Shown in pieces: positions 10,451 to 19,678 of a DNA stretch of 64,000 bases (positions are counted from its first letter, which is position 1; each line of letters starts with the position of its first letter). The notes under the pieces were generated by a model. That model ran no database searches. It was not told the origin of the DNA and saw only the letters and a program-made list of their open reading frames with translations. Source of the DNA: Desulfitibacter sp. BRH_c19. Lineage in GTDB: Bacteria; Bacillota; DSM-16504; Desulfitibacterales; Desulfitibacteraceae. The stretch lies in NCBI GenBank assembly GCA_001515945.1, contig LOER01000034.1, positions 1 to 64,000 on the forward strand, written 5' to 3'. The position numbers and the translations under genes are program-made.

Positions 10451-11149
10451 TTAACTCCTCCCCTGCCACCAATTAATTATGGATTGAAAGATTTTTATAC
10501 CATCTTCGTTACCTAAAATGCTTTCTGAACATCTCTCGGGATGAGGCATCATTCCCAACACGTTACCTTCTTTGTTGATAATTCCAGCAATATTATTAAT
10601 AGATCCATTAGGGTTTGCAGCATCTGTTAGCTTTCCGTCTGACGTACAATAGCGAAAAATAATCTGGTTATTTTGCTCTAGCTCTTCCAACTCATCCGAG
10701 GTCACATAATAGTTTCCTTCTCCATGTGCTATTGGCACTTTAAAAATGTCACCTGGAGACATGGTATTACTAAAGGGTGTATTAGTATTTTCCACCTTTA
10801 GATATACAGGTTTACATATGAACTTTAAATCCTTATTTATTCTTAAGACTCCTGGTAATAATCCAGCCTCAGTCAGAACCTGAAAACCATTGCAAATTCC
10901 TAGAACTAATCCACCCTTTGAAGCATACTCCAAAACTCCATCCATTACCGGAGAGAAGCGGGCAATGGAACCAGTTCTAAGATAGTCCCCGTACGAAAAA
11001 CCTCCTGGAAGCACTACACAGTCCAGATTTTTAGGAAAAGTGTCTTTATGCCAGATGAAGCTTGTTTCTTGTTTTACAACTTCATCAAGCACATTCTTTA
11101 CATCTGCATCACAATTTGAGCCTGGAAAAACTACTATCCCAAATTTCAT
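10451..11149 (-). CDS. purQ: FGAM synthase glutaminase subunit
   Basis: PurQ hydrolyses glutamine and passes ammonia to PurL. It has 232 residues and is a class I glutamine amidotransferase. The nucleophile elbow is GICNGFQ (Cys about 95), and the His-Glu pair lies in [10 protein letters not shown] near the C-terminus. The start [15 protein letters not shown] is typical. It lies 3 bases after purS, consistent with assembly of a PurL-PurQ-PurS complex. Confidence 0.95.
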   Translation of the reverse strand: MKFGIVVFPGSNCDADVKNVLDEVVKQETSFIWHKDTFPKNLDCVVLPGGFSYGDYLRTGSIARFSPVMDGVLEYASKGGLVLGICNGFQVLTEAGLLPGVLRINKDLKFICKPVYLKVENTNTPFSNTMSPGDIFKVPIAHGEGNYYVTSDELEELEQNNQIIFRYCTSDGKLTDAANPNGSINNIAGIINKEGNVLGMMPHPERCSESILGNEDGIKIFQSIINWWQGRS

Positions 11150-11152
11150 GAA

Positions 11153-11401
11153 TTAAACCTCCATAATTTCAAAACTGTATTCTTCAATCACAGGATTTGC
11201 AAGAAGCTTTCTACACATTTGTTCTAAGTCAGCCTCTATCTTTTCTTTGGAATCTCCATTCAGTTTTATTTCGAAAACCTTACCCACTCTAACATCCTGT
11301 ATTCCTTCAAAATCCATAGATGTTAAGGCACCTTGTATTGTACTTCCTTGAGGATCTAGCACTCCCTTTTTCAAAGCAACATACACCTTAGCTAGATACA
11401 T
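11153..11401 (-). CDS. purS: FGAM synthase PurS subunit
   Basis: PurS is the small bridging subunit that lets small-type PurL work with PurQ. At 82 residues it has normal length, with the family pattern KVYVALKKGVLDPQGSTIQGAL at its start (given in part) and VRVGKVFEI in the middle. Its start is immediately next to the purC stop. Confidence 0.94.
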   Translation of the reverse strand: MYLAKVYVALKKGVLDPQGSTIQGALTSMDFEGIQDVRVGKVFEIKLNGDSKEKIEADLEQMCRKLLANPVIEEYSFEIMEV

Positions 11402-12115
11402 TTATGCTAACCTCCTTAGTCTTTCTAAAACTTCCTGATAAGCATCAGTAACTTCTCCAAGGTCTTTTCGAAATCTATCCTTATCTAAAACCTTCTTTGT
11501 GTCAGCATCCCAAAATCTGCATGTGTCTGGTGATATTTCATCACCCAAATATATAATTCCATCTTGTACTCCAAACTCTAATTTAAAGTCCACTAGTATC
11601 AATTTTGCTTTAGATGTGATGTCTTTTAGTATTTCGTTAATCTTTAGGGTCATCTCTCTTATTTCACTTAACTGATCTCCTGTGGCTAGTTTTAAAGCTA
11701 TGACATGATCATCATTAATAAATGGATCACCTAATTCATCTGACTTTAAACACAGTTCTAAAATTGGTTTTTCAAAGGGCAACCCTGATTCTACCCCTAA
11801 TCTTTTAGAAATGCTGCCTGCGGCAATATTTCTAATTATTACTTCAACCGGTAGAATTTTAAGACTGTTAACTAGCATTTCCCTATCAGATATTAGCTCT
11901 TGATAATGATTTCTAATTCCCTTTTTTTGAAGCTTTTCAAAGAAAATGGCGGATATTTGGCAATTGTAATACCCTTTATCCTGAATGGTTCCCTTTTTCT
12001 GCCCATTAAATGCAGTTGCATCATCATGAAATTCCATTATCGCTACAGTCGGATCATCCGTATAATATAAAGATTTTGCTTTGCCCCTATATATCTCATC
12101 CTTTTTGGTTACCAT
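11402..12115 (-). CDS. purC: SAICAR synthetase
   Basis: PurC joins aspartate to CAIR with ATP. It has 237 residues. Seen are YRGKAKSLYYTDDP at the start, VEVIIRNIAAGS, ILVDFKLEFG and DEISPDTCRFWD, all family signatures. An AGGAGGG ribosome site precedes the ATG. A 102-base gap to purB contains a short direct repeat of the GTCAGA type (12136-12166) with no obvious role. Confidence 0.96.
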   Translation of the reverse strand: MVTKKDEIYRGKAKSLYYTDDPTVAIMEFHDDATAFNGQKKGTIQDKGYYNCQISAIFFEKLQKKGIRNHYQELISDREMLVNSLKILPVEVIIRNIAAGSISKRLGVESGLPFEKPILELCLKSDELGDPFINDDHVIALKLATGDQLSEIREMTLKINEILKDITSKAKLILVDFKLEFGVQDGIIYLGDEISPDTCRFWDADTKKVLDKDRFRKDLGEVTDAYQEVLERLRRLA

Positions 12116-12217
12116 TGATAATACCCTCCTAGTTAAAGTCAGAATCCAGAAGTCAGATGTCAGAAAACATCACCTAAACCCTGCTTATTTATTTAACTCC
12201 CAGTTACACTAAGAGTT

Positions 12218-13513
12218 TTACTTTATCCCTACACGATTAAAAATATAGTCTACATTTTTCAAATGATACTCATAGTTAAATATTTCTTCTATATCTTCTT
12301 GAGATAGCTTACTCATAATATCTCCATCCTTTAATACTAGTTCCTTTAAAGGTACCTTGCTTTCCCATGTTTCCATAGAATTTTTCTGTACCCATGCATA
12401 GGCAGTTTCCCTCATTACTCCTTTATTTACTAATGCCAATAGAACTCTCTGGGAAAATACAAGTCCAAAAGTTTTGTTAAGGTTAGCTTCCATATTATCT
12501 TTTTTAATGACTAGGTTCTTAACCACAGTTATGAACTTATCCAGCATATAGTAAACAAGCAGGGTAGAGTCAGGAATTATTACACGTTCCACAGATGAAT
12601 GGGTTAGATCTCTTTCATGCCATAAAGCGACATTTTCTAAAGCAGCTGATGCATTGCTTCTAACAACTCTAGATAATCCAGAAACCCTTTCACTTAAAAT
12701 AGGGTTTTTCTTATGTGGCATTGCAGAAGAACCCTTTTGACCCTTGGCAAAGCTTTCCTCTACCTCATGTATTTCTGTTCTTTGCAGGTTTCTAACTTCT
12801 AACGCAAATTTATCTAATGAGCTAGCAGTAACAGCCAGTTGAGTCATGTAGCTTGCATGAATATCTCTTTGGATGATCTGTGTGGAAATTGGTGCTGGTT
12901 TTAGTCCTAGCTTTTCACATACATACTCTTCAACATAAGGGTCAATATTGGCAAATGTGCCTACAGCTCCAGATATATTGCCAACTGAAACCTCTTCCTT
13001 AACTGCTTGTAACCTTTTTATGTTTCTATATATCTCATCGTACCAAAGTGCCATTTTTAAACCGAACGTAACTGGTTCAGCATGAATTCCATGACTTCTG
13101 CCAACCATTAAAGTATATTTATGTTCAATTGCTTTACTCTTTATTTCACCGACCAAAATATCTAACTTACTTAATATTAGCTCCAAGGCCTCCTTCATTT
13201 GTATTGCCAAAGCTGTATCTAAAATATCAGATGAGGTCATTCCCAAATGGATGTATTTTGAAGCATCTCCAACATTTTCAGCAACATTAGTCAGAAAGGC
13301 TAAAACATCATGCCTAGTAGTTTCTTCTATTTCTTTAACCCTGTTAATATCAAAATCGGCTTTTTCTTGAATATCCTTTAAAGCCCAATCTGGAATTAAA
13401 TCTAACTTAGCCATAGCTTCGCAGGCAAAAACTTCTATTTCCAGCATCTTTCTGAGTTTATTTTCTTCAGTCCAGATTGATTTCATTTCAGGTAGACTAT
13501 ATTTTTCTATCAA
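12218..13513 (-). CDS. purB: adenylosuccinate lyase
   Basis: PurB acts twice in purine synthesis, releasing fumarate from SAICAR and from adenylosuccinate. It has 431 residues. The fumarase/aspartase superfamily signature is GSSAMPHKKNP (about 261-271). The substrate-binding stretches TTRHDVLAF, GMTSSDILDT and GRSHGIHAEP are present. It lies 27 bases after purE, within the operon. Confidence 0.96.
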   Translation of the reverse strand: MIEKYSLPEMKSIWTEENKLRKMLEIEVFACEAMAKLDLIPDWALKDIQEKADFDINRVKEIEETTRHDVLAFLTNVAENVGDASKYIHLGMTSSDILDTALAIQMKEALELILSKLDILVGEIKSKAIEHKYTLMVGRSHGIHAEPVTFGLKMALWYDEIYRNIKRLQAVKEEVSVGNISGAVGTFANIDPYVEEYVCEKLGLKPAPISTQIIQRDIHASYMTQLAVTASSLDKFALEVRNLQRTEIHEVEESFAKGQKGSSAMPHKKNPILSERVSGLSRVVRSNASAALENVALWHERDLTHSSVERVIIPDSTLLVYYMLDKFITVVKNLVIKKDNMEANLNKTFGLVFSQRVLLALVNKGVMRETAYAWVQKNSMETWESKVPLKELVLKDGDIMSKLSQEDIEEIFNYEYHLKNVDYIFNRVGIK

Positions 13514-13540
13514 GTTTATACCACCCTTTCGTATTTTCTT

Positions 13541-14044
13541 TTAATAATTATCTATACCAATCCTAGACAAGTTAATATCCTTTTCTTCTACCTCTTTAGC
13601 CATATTTATCCTGTATTCCTTCAATTTTAGTGCTAAATCATCATACTTTAGTGCTAATATTTGTACAGCAAAAAGGGCGGCATTTTTCGTTCCATCTATG
13701 GCCATGGTAGCAACAGGTATTCCACCAGGCATTTGGACAATTGAGTAAAGAGCATCTACACCTTTAAGGGGTCCACCACTAATTGGAACTCCTATCACTG
13801 GTAAGATGGTAAAGCTTGCTATAACCCCTGGTAAATGCGCCGCTAAACCAGCTCCAGCTATTATAACCTCAACACCACTTTCCGAAGCCTTTTTTGCATA
13901 CTCGGCAGTTCGCTCTGGTACACGGTGAGCTGAAGAAATAGCTATCTCAAAATCAACTCCAAAATTTCGTAGAACATCTACAGCTTTTTTCATTATTGGT
14001 AAATCTGAATCACTACCCACAATAATCATAACCTTCTTGGCCAT
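13541..14044 (-). CDS. purE: phosphoribosylaminoimidazole carboxylase / N5-CAIR mutase
   Basis: First gene of the purine operon. It has 167 residues, with the family motif IIVGSDSDLPIM, SAHRVPERT and GAGLAAHLPGV. No purK is next to it, so it may be the class II enzyme that carboxylates AIR directly with CO2, or purK may lie elsewhere. Transcription starts about 250 bases upstream at a clear sigma-A promoter, and the intervening leader holds a ykkC-type riboswitch. Confidence 0.95.
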   Translation of the reverse strand: MAKKVMIIVGSDSDLPIMKKAVDVLRNFGVDFEIAISSAHRVPERTAEYAKKASESGVEVIIAGAGLAAHLPGVIASFTILPVIGVPISGGPLKGVDALYSIVQMPGGIPVATMAIDGTKNAALFAVQILALKYDDLALKLKEYRINMAKEVEEKDINLSRIGIDNY

Positions 14045-14131
14045 TTTACTCCCCCTCTTATAATTAAGTAGTTAACTATATTTTGTTCCTTATTTAGATT
14101 TATACTCTTTGTATCTATAAGTGAAAATAAT

Positions 14132-14181
14132 AAAACCCAGGCAAGGGAAGTTTCTGCGTTAAACCTCCCCGTCTGGGTTTT
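14132..14181 (-). terminator. riboswitch-controlled terminator of the pur operon
   Basis: On the minus strand AAACCCAGAC and GGGGAGGTTT pair with AAACTTCCC and CCTGGGTTT, forming a long hairpin followed by a T-rich stretch. Its 5' arm overlaps the last conserved segment of the aptamer (GGGATAAAAACCC), so ligand binding should prevent the hairpin. This fits an ON switch. Confidence 0.8.
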
Positions 14182-14275
14182 TATCCCTTCGGTGTAGCAC
14201 ACAAAGGTGCCTGTACCACTCGGACCTGACCAACAATATATACCTTGCGGAACCCTAGGTACACTTTCTTGCAGT
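14155..14275 (-). ncRNA. ykkC-family riboswitch, probably PRPP-sensing (subtype 2b)
   Basis: The minus-strand RNA contains, in order, the conserved ykkC segments CTAGGGTTCCG (14259-14249), CAGGTCCGAG (about 14228-14219), CTACACCG (about 14197-14190) and GGGATAAAA (about 14187-14179). ykkC subtypes sense guanidine, ppGpp, PRPP or nucleoside diphosphates. Those sensing PRPP are known to precede purine biosynthesis genes, and this one precedes purE. The ligand is therefore inferred from gene context. No guanine aptamer is visible in tandem. Confidence 0.85.
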
Positions 14276-14297
14276 AATAAGTTATTTATTTAACTAC

Positions 14298-14326
14298 ATA
14301 GTAACAAATGCAAGTTATACTGTCAA
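14298..14326 (-). promoter_or_regulatory. sigma-A promoter of the pur operon
   Basis: Minus strand: TTGACA (14326-14321), a 17-base spacer, and TACTAT (14303-14298). Transcription would start near 14290, just upstream of the riboswitch. Confidence 0.8.
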
Positions 14327-14330
14327 TAAA

Positions 14331-14374
14331 AAATCCGAACATTATTTAAGTTTTTATCATAAATGTTCGGATTT
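14331..14374. terminator. bidirectional-looking terminator hairpin
   Basis: AAATCCGAACATT (14331-14343) pairs with AATGTTCGGATTT (14362-14374). On the minus strand TTTTTT follows, so it ends transcription of the 104-residue gene before the pur promoter. Confidence 0.75.
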
Positions 14375-14385
14375 GCTATTTGAAT

Positions 14386-14700
14386 TTAAGATCTACTCAC
14401 CTTTACAGATGCATCCTTGGGTAAAGCTAAGTTCTCCTCTACTTCCACAGCTTTAAGAATTCCAGATGGCACTAAACAAGCAGGATGGGGTAGATGCTTA
14501 CTAGCTAGTTCATAAGTTAGTGTTGATGTAGCTCTTTTAAAAGCCTCACTAAATGCACCTACTTCAGTTAATTCTTCAGCCAGTTTTTTGACATTTGGAC
14601 AATCTGTTTCAAAAACTAGTTTTATTTTTCCCGCTTCATCTTTTGCAGTTACCTTTGTATTGAATCCACAAATACCACCAAAAATTTCACTAATTGCCAT
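14386..14700 (-). CDS. conserved hypothetical protein (DUF6951-like)
   Basis: A 104-residue soluble protein with no signal peptide. It has conserved-looking cysteines in GGICGFNTKV, ETDCPNVKKLAEEL and HPACLVPSG, the sort of pattern seen in a small Cys-containing family in anaerobes that I believe is DUF6951; that name is from memory. The cysteines could bind metal or FeS, but no function is known to me. It stands alone between two terminators, with GGGGG before the ATG, so it is a single-gene unit. Confidence 0.6.
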   Translation of the reverse strand: MAISEIFGGICGFNTKVTAKDEAGKIKLVFETDCPNVKKLAEELTEVGAFSEAFKRATSTLTYELASKHLPHPACLVPSGILKAVEVEENLALPKDASVKVSRS

Positions 14701-14781
14701 GTTTCTTACCCCCTATATGATTAGTTACTCCATTATAACACTAAATTGACCTTTCAATTGTTAAGTTTTTTCAAAGAAAAA

Positions 14782-14809
14782 CCTCACTCCGTTTTTAGTT
14801 GAAGTGAGG
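14782..14809 (-). terminator. terminator of the lipoprotein gene
   Basis: CCTCACTTC and GGAGTGAGG form a hairpin on the minus strand followed by TTTTTCTTT. Confidence 0.75.
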
Positions 14810-14832
14810 AACATGCTAATATAAAAACCTGT

Positions 14833-15441
14833 CTATTTTTTCTCAACCACTTCTATAAGTTTAGCCATATTTCCCAAGTCATAGCTTTCCGCAAAGTTAA
14901 TTTGGTAGTCATCAATTACAATAGTCGCTGTGCCTTTACTACCAGGCTTTCCAAAAGCTTCTTTAGCTTCATCTTGATTAGAAAAACTAAACCAAATGTA
15001 CCTTTCATCTTGCTCTAGTTGGGGTAAAACTGCTAATGAGTCTTCATTTACTACAAAAACCACTATGTTACCTAGTGTTTCGTGGTTGTCATAATGTACA
15101 TACTGACCACTAATCGTAGTAGCACCAGATAGGTTAATCAAAGCCTGAAAGTTAGCAGGATCACTATCTAAATGAATTATTGAAGTAATAGTCATGTCAC
15201 CTACGATGTCACCTAATTGAGCTTCTTTGGCATTAAAGAAGTGTTCGATTTTTTCTAAGTAAGGCTTAGGCTGGTCTTGGCCCTCTTTGTTATCATTGCT
15301 ATTAGTACCTTCCTGTTTACTGGAACCTCTATTTAAGTCTTCAATATTGGCCTTATCTAGGTCTAATTGACTTTCTGGAGCACCACACCCACTAACTACT
15401 AAAAAAATTGCTGCTATTATTACAATTAATACTTTTTTCAA
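14833..15441 (-). CDS. predicted lipoprotein of unknown function
   Basis: The likely start is a TTG codon at 15441, since AGAAGGAG lies 8 bases before it; the ATG at 15477 has no such site. The product then begins KKVLIVIIAAIFLVVSGC, a signal peptide with lipobox VSGC, so it should be lipid-anchored outside the membrane. About 202 residues. A low-complexity, charged linker rich in Asn, Glu and Lys follows, then a beta-rich C-terminal domain. I do not recognise that domain. It is a single-gene unit with its own terminator. Confidence 0.7.
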   Translation of the reverse strand: MKKVLIVIIAAIFLVVSGCGAPESQLDLDKANIEDLNRGSSKQEGTNSNDNKEGQDQPKPYLEKIEHFFNAKEAQLGDIVGDMTITSIIHLDSDPANFQALINLSGATTISGQYVHYDNHETLGNIVVFVVNEDSLAVLPQLEQDERYIWFSFSNQDEAKEAFGKPGSKGTATIVIDDYQINFAESYDLGNMAKLIEVVEKK

Positions 15442-15561
15442 AAAAAACACTCCTTCTGTAACTTGAAATTTAAGCATGTTAAAATTGTAACATTATTACT
15501 TCAGTAATACTAATGTAATTATTGCCACATAACCAAGTACAGGTAAGGAGGATGCGCTTTT

Positions 15562-17103
15562 TTATTCCCACTCGATGGTCCCAGGGGGTTTAGAGGTGAT
15601 GTCATAACATACCCTGTTCACATAATCTACTTCATTGACTATTCTGTTGGAGATTTTCTCCATTAAATCATATGGTAATCTTGCCCAGTCAGCAGTCATA
15701 GCATCATCACTTGTAACTGCCCTAAGAATAATTGGATAAGCATATGTTCTACTGTCTCCCATAACTCCTACACTCTTAATAGATGGAAGCACAGCAAATG
15801 ACTGCCAAATTTCTTTTTCTAAACCTGCGTTTCGGATTTCATCTCGGACAATAAAGTCAGCATTTCGTAATATATCTAGTTTGTCAGCTGTAATGTCACC
15901 AAGAATTCTAATAGCTAGTCCCGGTCCTGGGAAAGGCTGTCTCCATACAATTTCCGTTGGCAAGCCTATTTCCTCTCCCACCTTTCTTACCTCATCCTTG
16001 AATAAGAAATAGAGTGGTTCTATTAACTCAAATTGTATATCCTCAGGAAGTCCACCTACATTGTGGTGACTCTTGATAGTTTCAGCCGTATCTGTACCAC
16101 TTTCTATAACATCTGGGTATATTGTTCCCTGAACAAGGAAACTGAAATCCCCAAGTTTCTCAGCCTCTTCTTCAAAAACACGGATGAATTCCTCGCCAAT
16201 AATCTTTCTTTTAGTTTCGGGATCAGTAACATCCTTTAATCTACTCAGGAATCTATCCACTGCATCTACAACAACTAGGTTTAGCCCAAAGGTTCTTTTA
16301 AAGGTTTCTTCTACCTGTTCAGGCTCTCCTTTTCTTAAGAGGCCATGATTTACAAAAACACAAGTAAGCTGTTCACCAACAGCCTTATGAACAATAAGAG
16401 CAGCAACTGCTGAATCAACACCACCACTTAAAGCACACAATACCTTCCTATCGCCAACCAGCTCTTTTATCTTAGTTACTTCAGTTTCGATGTATGATTT
16501 CATAGTCCATTGTTTTTCACATTTACAAATTTTAAAGAGAAAATTCTCAAGTATTGTATTACCTTTAGGTGTATGCTTAACCTCAGGGTGAAACTGCACG
16601 CCCCATAGTTTTTTTTCCAAGTTTACTATAGTAGCTATTGGTGCATGGTTTGTCCCGGCCACTACTTCAAAGTCTTCAGGTTGTTTACTTATATAATCCC
16701 CATGGCTCATCCAAATCTGTTCATGACCACCACTAATTCCTTCTAGTAAATCCGATGTCTGAAGTATATTCAAGAGAGCCTTTCCATATTCTCTACTTTT
16801 ACAAGGCTCAACTTTTCCTCCTAACTGATGAGTCATCATTTGCATTCCATAACAAATACCCAGTATAGGTATATTGCTTTCATAGTATTTCATGTCTATA
16901 CTAGGAGAATTTTCTGCATATACACTAGCTGGGCCCCCACTAAATATAATACCCTTAGGATTCCTCTTAATTATTTCTTCATAGGAAATAGTGTATGGAA
17001 ACATCTCGCAAAACACACCCAACTCCCTTATTCTACGTGTAATTAATTGACTGTACTGTCCACCAAAGTCAAGTACGATTACTTCATCTACTTTATCAAT
17101 CAT
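15562..17103 (-). CDS. guaA: GMP synthase (glutamine-hydrolysing)
   Basis: GuaA aminates XMP to GMP with glutamine and ATP. It has 513 residues. The N-terminal amidotransferase domain has the nucleophile GICYGMQ (Cys about 83) and the His-Glu of GVQFHPEV. The ATP pyrophosphatase P-loop is [10 protein letters not shown] (about 223-232). The C-terminal dimerisation domain ends in KPPGTIEWE, the family end. It is 17 bases downstream of hpt in the same direction, so the two form a guanine nucleotide unit beside the purine operon. Confidence 0.96.
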   Translation of the reverse strand: MIDKVDEVIVLDFGGQYSQLITRRIRELGVFCEMFPYTISYEEIIKRNPKGIIFSGGPASVYAENSPSIDMKYYESNIPILGICYGMQMMTHQLGGKVEPCKSREYGKALLNILQTSDLLEGISGGHEQIWMSHGDYISKQPEDFEVVAGTNHAPIATIVNLEKKLWGVQFHPEVKHTPKGNTILENFLFKICKCEKQWTMKSYIETEVTKIKELVGDRKVLCALSGGVDSAVAALIVHKAVGEQLTCVFVNHGLLRKGEPEQVEETFKRTFGLNLVVVDAVDRFLSRLKDVTDPETKRKIIGEEFIRVFEEEAEKLGDFSFLVQGTIYPDVIESGTDTAETIKSHHNVGGLPEDIQFELIEPLYFLFKDEVRKVGEEIGLPTEIVWRQPFPGPGLAIRILGDITADKLDILRNADFIVRDEIRNAGLEKEIWQSFAVLPSIKSVGVMGDSRTYAYPIILRAVTSDDAMTADWARLPYDLMEKISNRIVNEVDYVNRVCYDITSKPPGTIEWE

Positions 17104-17120
17104 ATTCAGCCTCCTATTTC

Positions 17121-17660
17121 TTATTTTCCATATACTTCTGGCTCAAGAACAGCTACGTATGGTAGGTGTCGATAATCCTCAGCATAATCCAATCCATATC
17201 CTACCACAAAAGCATCAGGTATTGCAACGCCACTAAAGTCAACTTTTACATCTACTTTTCTACGGTCAGGTTTATCTAAAAATGAACACGTTTTTATGCT
17301 AGCTGGTCCTCTAGCATTTAAAATCCCAATCAGGTATTTTAAGGTTAAGCCAGTATCAACGATATCCTCAACTATCAAGAGATGTCTGCCTTCCACACTA
17401 GATTCTAGGTCTTTAAGTATTTGCACAGCTCCAGAACTCTCTGTTAAGTCTCCATAGCTTGATACAGCCATAAAGTCCAATTTTAAAGGAACTTTAATTT
17501 CCCGAATTAAATCCGAACAGAAAATAACTGCTCCTTTTAATATACAAATAACCATTATTTCTTTGCCTTCATAGGTACTTGTAACCTCTTTTCCTAGTTT
17601 TGCAACCACTCTCTTAATGTCATCTTCACTTACTAATATTTGCTTTATATCTTTTTCCAT
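17121..17660 (-). CDS. hpt: hypoxanthine phosphoribosyltransferase
   Basis: Salvages hypoxanthine and guanine with PRPP. It has 179 residues. The PRPP-binding loop is [14 protein letters not shown] (about 99-112), preceded by DFMAVSSYG and followed by KPDRRKVDV and VGYGLDYAE, all typical of Gram-positive Hpt. Upstream of guaA. The gap up to 17884 holds a weak hairpin only, with no guanine riboswitch that I can see. Confidence 0.95.
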   Translation of the reverse strand: MEKDIKQILVSEDDIKRVVAKLGKEVTSTYEGKEIMVICILKGAVIFCSDLIREIKVPLKLDFMAVSSYGDLTESSGAVQILKDLESSVEGRHLLIVEDIVDTGLTLKYLIGILNARGPASIKTCSFLDKPDRRKVDVKVDFSGVAIPDAFVVGYGLDYAEDYRHLPYVAVLEPEVYGK

Positions 17661-17839
17661 ATACAGCTCTCCCTCTATAAAATACTTGTAGGTCTTTGTA
17701 ATGTATTGCGTGAAAGTGAATCATTACTATTTAACAATAGTTTCTAGCTGGTAAATGAAAAATATTCTAGTAATAGAAAACAGCATGATTTTTGGACAAA
17801 ATTCCATAAAGCATATACTTCTCTCAAATAAAAAAAAAT

Positions 17840-17871
17840 CCTTCTTCAGAAAGGAATTTCCGAGGAAGAAT
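17840..17871 (-). terminator. weak terminator of the LolA-like gene
   Basis: TTCTTC and GAAGAA form a short stem; on the minus strand it is followed by GGATTTTTTTTT. Confidence 0.55.
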
Positions 17872-17884
17872 TTACATCTTTGTA

Positions 17885-18574
17885 TTATTCTGTAGAAGGA
17901 GCTTCAATTTTAACATTTTTATTAAAATCATAAAGGACTAATTGCATATGTAATCCATTTTGAGGATTATCTTTATGATTCGCAAATATCTCTGCTTTAA
18001 AAACCCGTTTTGTCCTTCTATCAATCCAAACTTTATATTTAAAATCATTCCAATAAGTAGTCAACATTTTGTTTGTAACTACCGGACTATATTCTATAAC
18101 AACTGCGGTAACACTGTCTTTCTCAACTCCAAGATAATAAATATTATTTAATGTTTCATACTCTAAACTAGCTATGGGATTGACTTCTATCATAAACAAG
18201 TCTTGCTGAAAAATATCACCACCATGATTAACCATCCAACGACCTGATACACTATCCCTCATGTAAACTTTATTTTCAACATAAATTACATCTACTTCTT
18301 GGCCAGCTATTTCTCCTTCTAGTTGAAACTCTTCTCCTTGTCTTTCTCCTTTAACCTTGCTTAAAAGCCGATCCTGATCATTTACGTTTAGCTCTAGCGC
18401 AACATGGTAGCGATAACTATCTACAGATGTGGTTTTTTCTATAGCTTGTGGAAGTAATTCCTCTGGAATCACTCTGTTTACCCATGCATAATACAGGTAA
18501 CCTGACATAGCCAAAATGATAACTAGGATTAAAATTATTAAAGTCTTCCAATTGAATTTATAGTTTATTGCCAA
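17885..18574 (-). CDS. membrane-anchored protein with LolA/LppX-like domain
   Basis: A 229-residue protein with one N-terminal membrane helix (about 11-31) and an extracytoplasmic remainder. The outside part is beta-rich, with repeated strands such as YRYHVALELNV, GRWMVNHGG and KVWIDRRTKRVFKAE. This pattern resembles the half-barrel fold of LolA/LppX-type lipid-binding proteins and MucB/RseB. Family membership is by overall look, not by a diagnostic motif. It forms a single-gene unit. Its role in an organism without visible outer-membrane genes in the window is unclear. Confidence 0.55.
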   Translation of the reverse strand: MAINYKFNWKTLIILILVIILAMSGYLYYAWVNRVIPEELLPQAIEKTTSVDSYRYHVALELNVNDQDRLLSKVKGERQGEEFQLEGEIAGQEVDVIYVENKVYMRDSVSGRWMVNHGGDIFQQDLFMIEVNPIASLEYETLNNIYYLGVEKDSVTAVVIEYSPVVTNKMLTTYWNDFKYKVWIDRRTKRVFKAEIFANHKDNPQNGLHMQLVLYDFNKNVKIEAPSTE

Positions 18575-18699
18575 CCTCCCACTTCCTTCCTTACTTTCCG
18601 CCTTTTAACTGCCTAACTTGGCGAAGTCTATATTACTTCAATTGTACTTATAAGGAGGGTGGATTATGACAGAAATTTTTCGATAATAAGTTCACATTT

Positions 18700-19659
18700 T
18701 TAAATATTTACTAATTGATAAACTATTTTCACCTTTTCTACTGGTAAGTTATCATCTAATATACCAGCAGATGTTCCAAATATGAATGGATCACATCTTT
18801 TGCCTATGTCGACAATTTGCTTCACTTTTTTGACTAATTCTTCACCATCATATTCATAAAAATTCTTTAGGTCAAAGCCGCCCAACAGACATATCTCAGG
18901 GCCAACAGCTTCACGTACTTTTCTAATATCCATGTTTGAGTCTTCTTCAATGGAATGGATACCGGAAATACCCGTTTTTGCAATATCAGGTAATACATCT
19001 GTTAGGTTACCGTCACTATGAAAAACTACTGGTTTGCTCGTATTGCCTGCAATCTCTTCAATCCTCGGGAAAAACATATTTCTTAGTATCTTTGGAGAAA
19101 CTATTAAGCCTTTTGAGTATGCAATATCCTCTCCTATAATTATGCCATCAGCACCATTTTCTAGTGCACTATTAACTAATCTTATTATTTCCTTAGTAAG
19201 TACCTCTACCCCTTGCTGCATGAGATCTTTTTTTAGCATTATATCCATTAAAAATTGATTATAGTCTAGTAAACTGCTTAACGTTTGAAATGGACCGTCT
19301 ATTAGAGCAAATATGAAAAGATCAGTTTCTTTTTTCCAACGAGAAAGACGTTCATAATTAAAATGATCCACTTTAAGATTAGTGCATAAGTCTTCAATAC
19401 TAGCATATACAGGCCTTTCATAGCCTCTTTGCCCAAAATCTAATCTTCCCCAATGGTCTCTTCCATCGAGCTTTTTATCAACACCTTGCGCTATATAATC
19501 CATCCCCAGGGTTTTAACAGCATCTTTTTTGGCCTGCCACTTATCTACATTACTGGCTAACTGCAAAGTTAATCCTTTTTCCAGAAAGAATTCACCTTTA
19601 GCCATAATATCAACTTTTTCTCCAGAAAGCTTTTTGGAAATTAATTCTCGAGAATTCAT
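18700..19659 (-). CDS. uroporphyrinogen decarboxylase (URO-D) family protein
   Basis: 319 residues with the URO-D TIM-barrel pattern: ALIDGPFQTL in the middle, GADGIIIGEDIAY, KPVVFHSDGN (a likely metal-binding His) and GISGIHSIEEDS, LLGGFDL. In anaerobes such proteins are more often corrinoid-dependent methyltransferases of the MtaA/CmuA type than haem enzymes, and no haem genes are nearby. Substrate cannot be told. It starts 20 bases after the sigma-54 activator gene, so the two are probably co-transcribed. Confidence 0.75.
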   Translation of the reverse strand: MNSRELISKKLSGEKVDIMAKGEFFLEKGLTLQLASNVDKWQAKKDAVKTLGMDYIAQGVDKKLDGRDHWGRLDFGQRGYERPVYASIEDLCTNLKVDHFNYERLSRWKKETDLFIFALIDGPFQTLSSLLDYNQFLMDIMLKKDLMQQGVEVLTKEIIRLVNSALENGADGIIIGEDIAYSKGLIVSPKILRNMFFPRIEEIAGNTSKPVVFHSDGNLTDVLPDIAKTGISGIHSIEEDSNMDIRKVREAVGPEICLLGGFDLKNFYEYDGEELVKKVKQIVDIGKRCDPFIFGTSAGILDDNLPVEKVKIVYQLVNI

Positions 19660-19678
19660 TTTAGACCCCTTTTCACTA

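Noticed and set aside
12130-12170. GTCAGA direct repeats between purC and purB as a regulatory site
   Set aside because: Short, imperfect and without symmetry; probably a repeat remnant.
18610-18625. Third attC-like core GCCTAAC
   Set aside because: A bare 7-mer with no hairpin or cassette boundary; several such matches are expected by chance in 64 kb.
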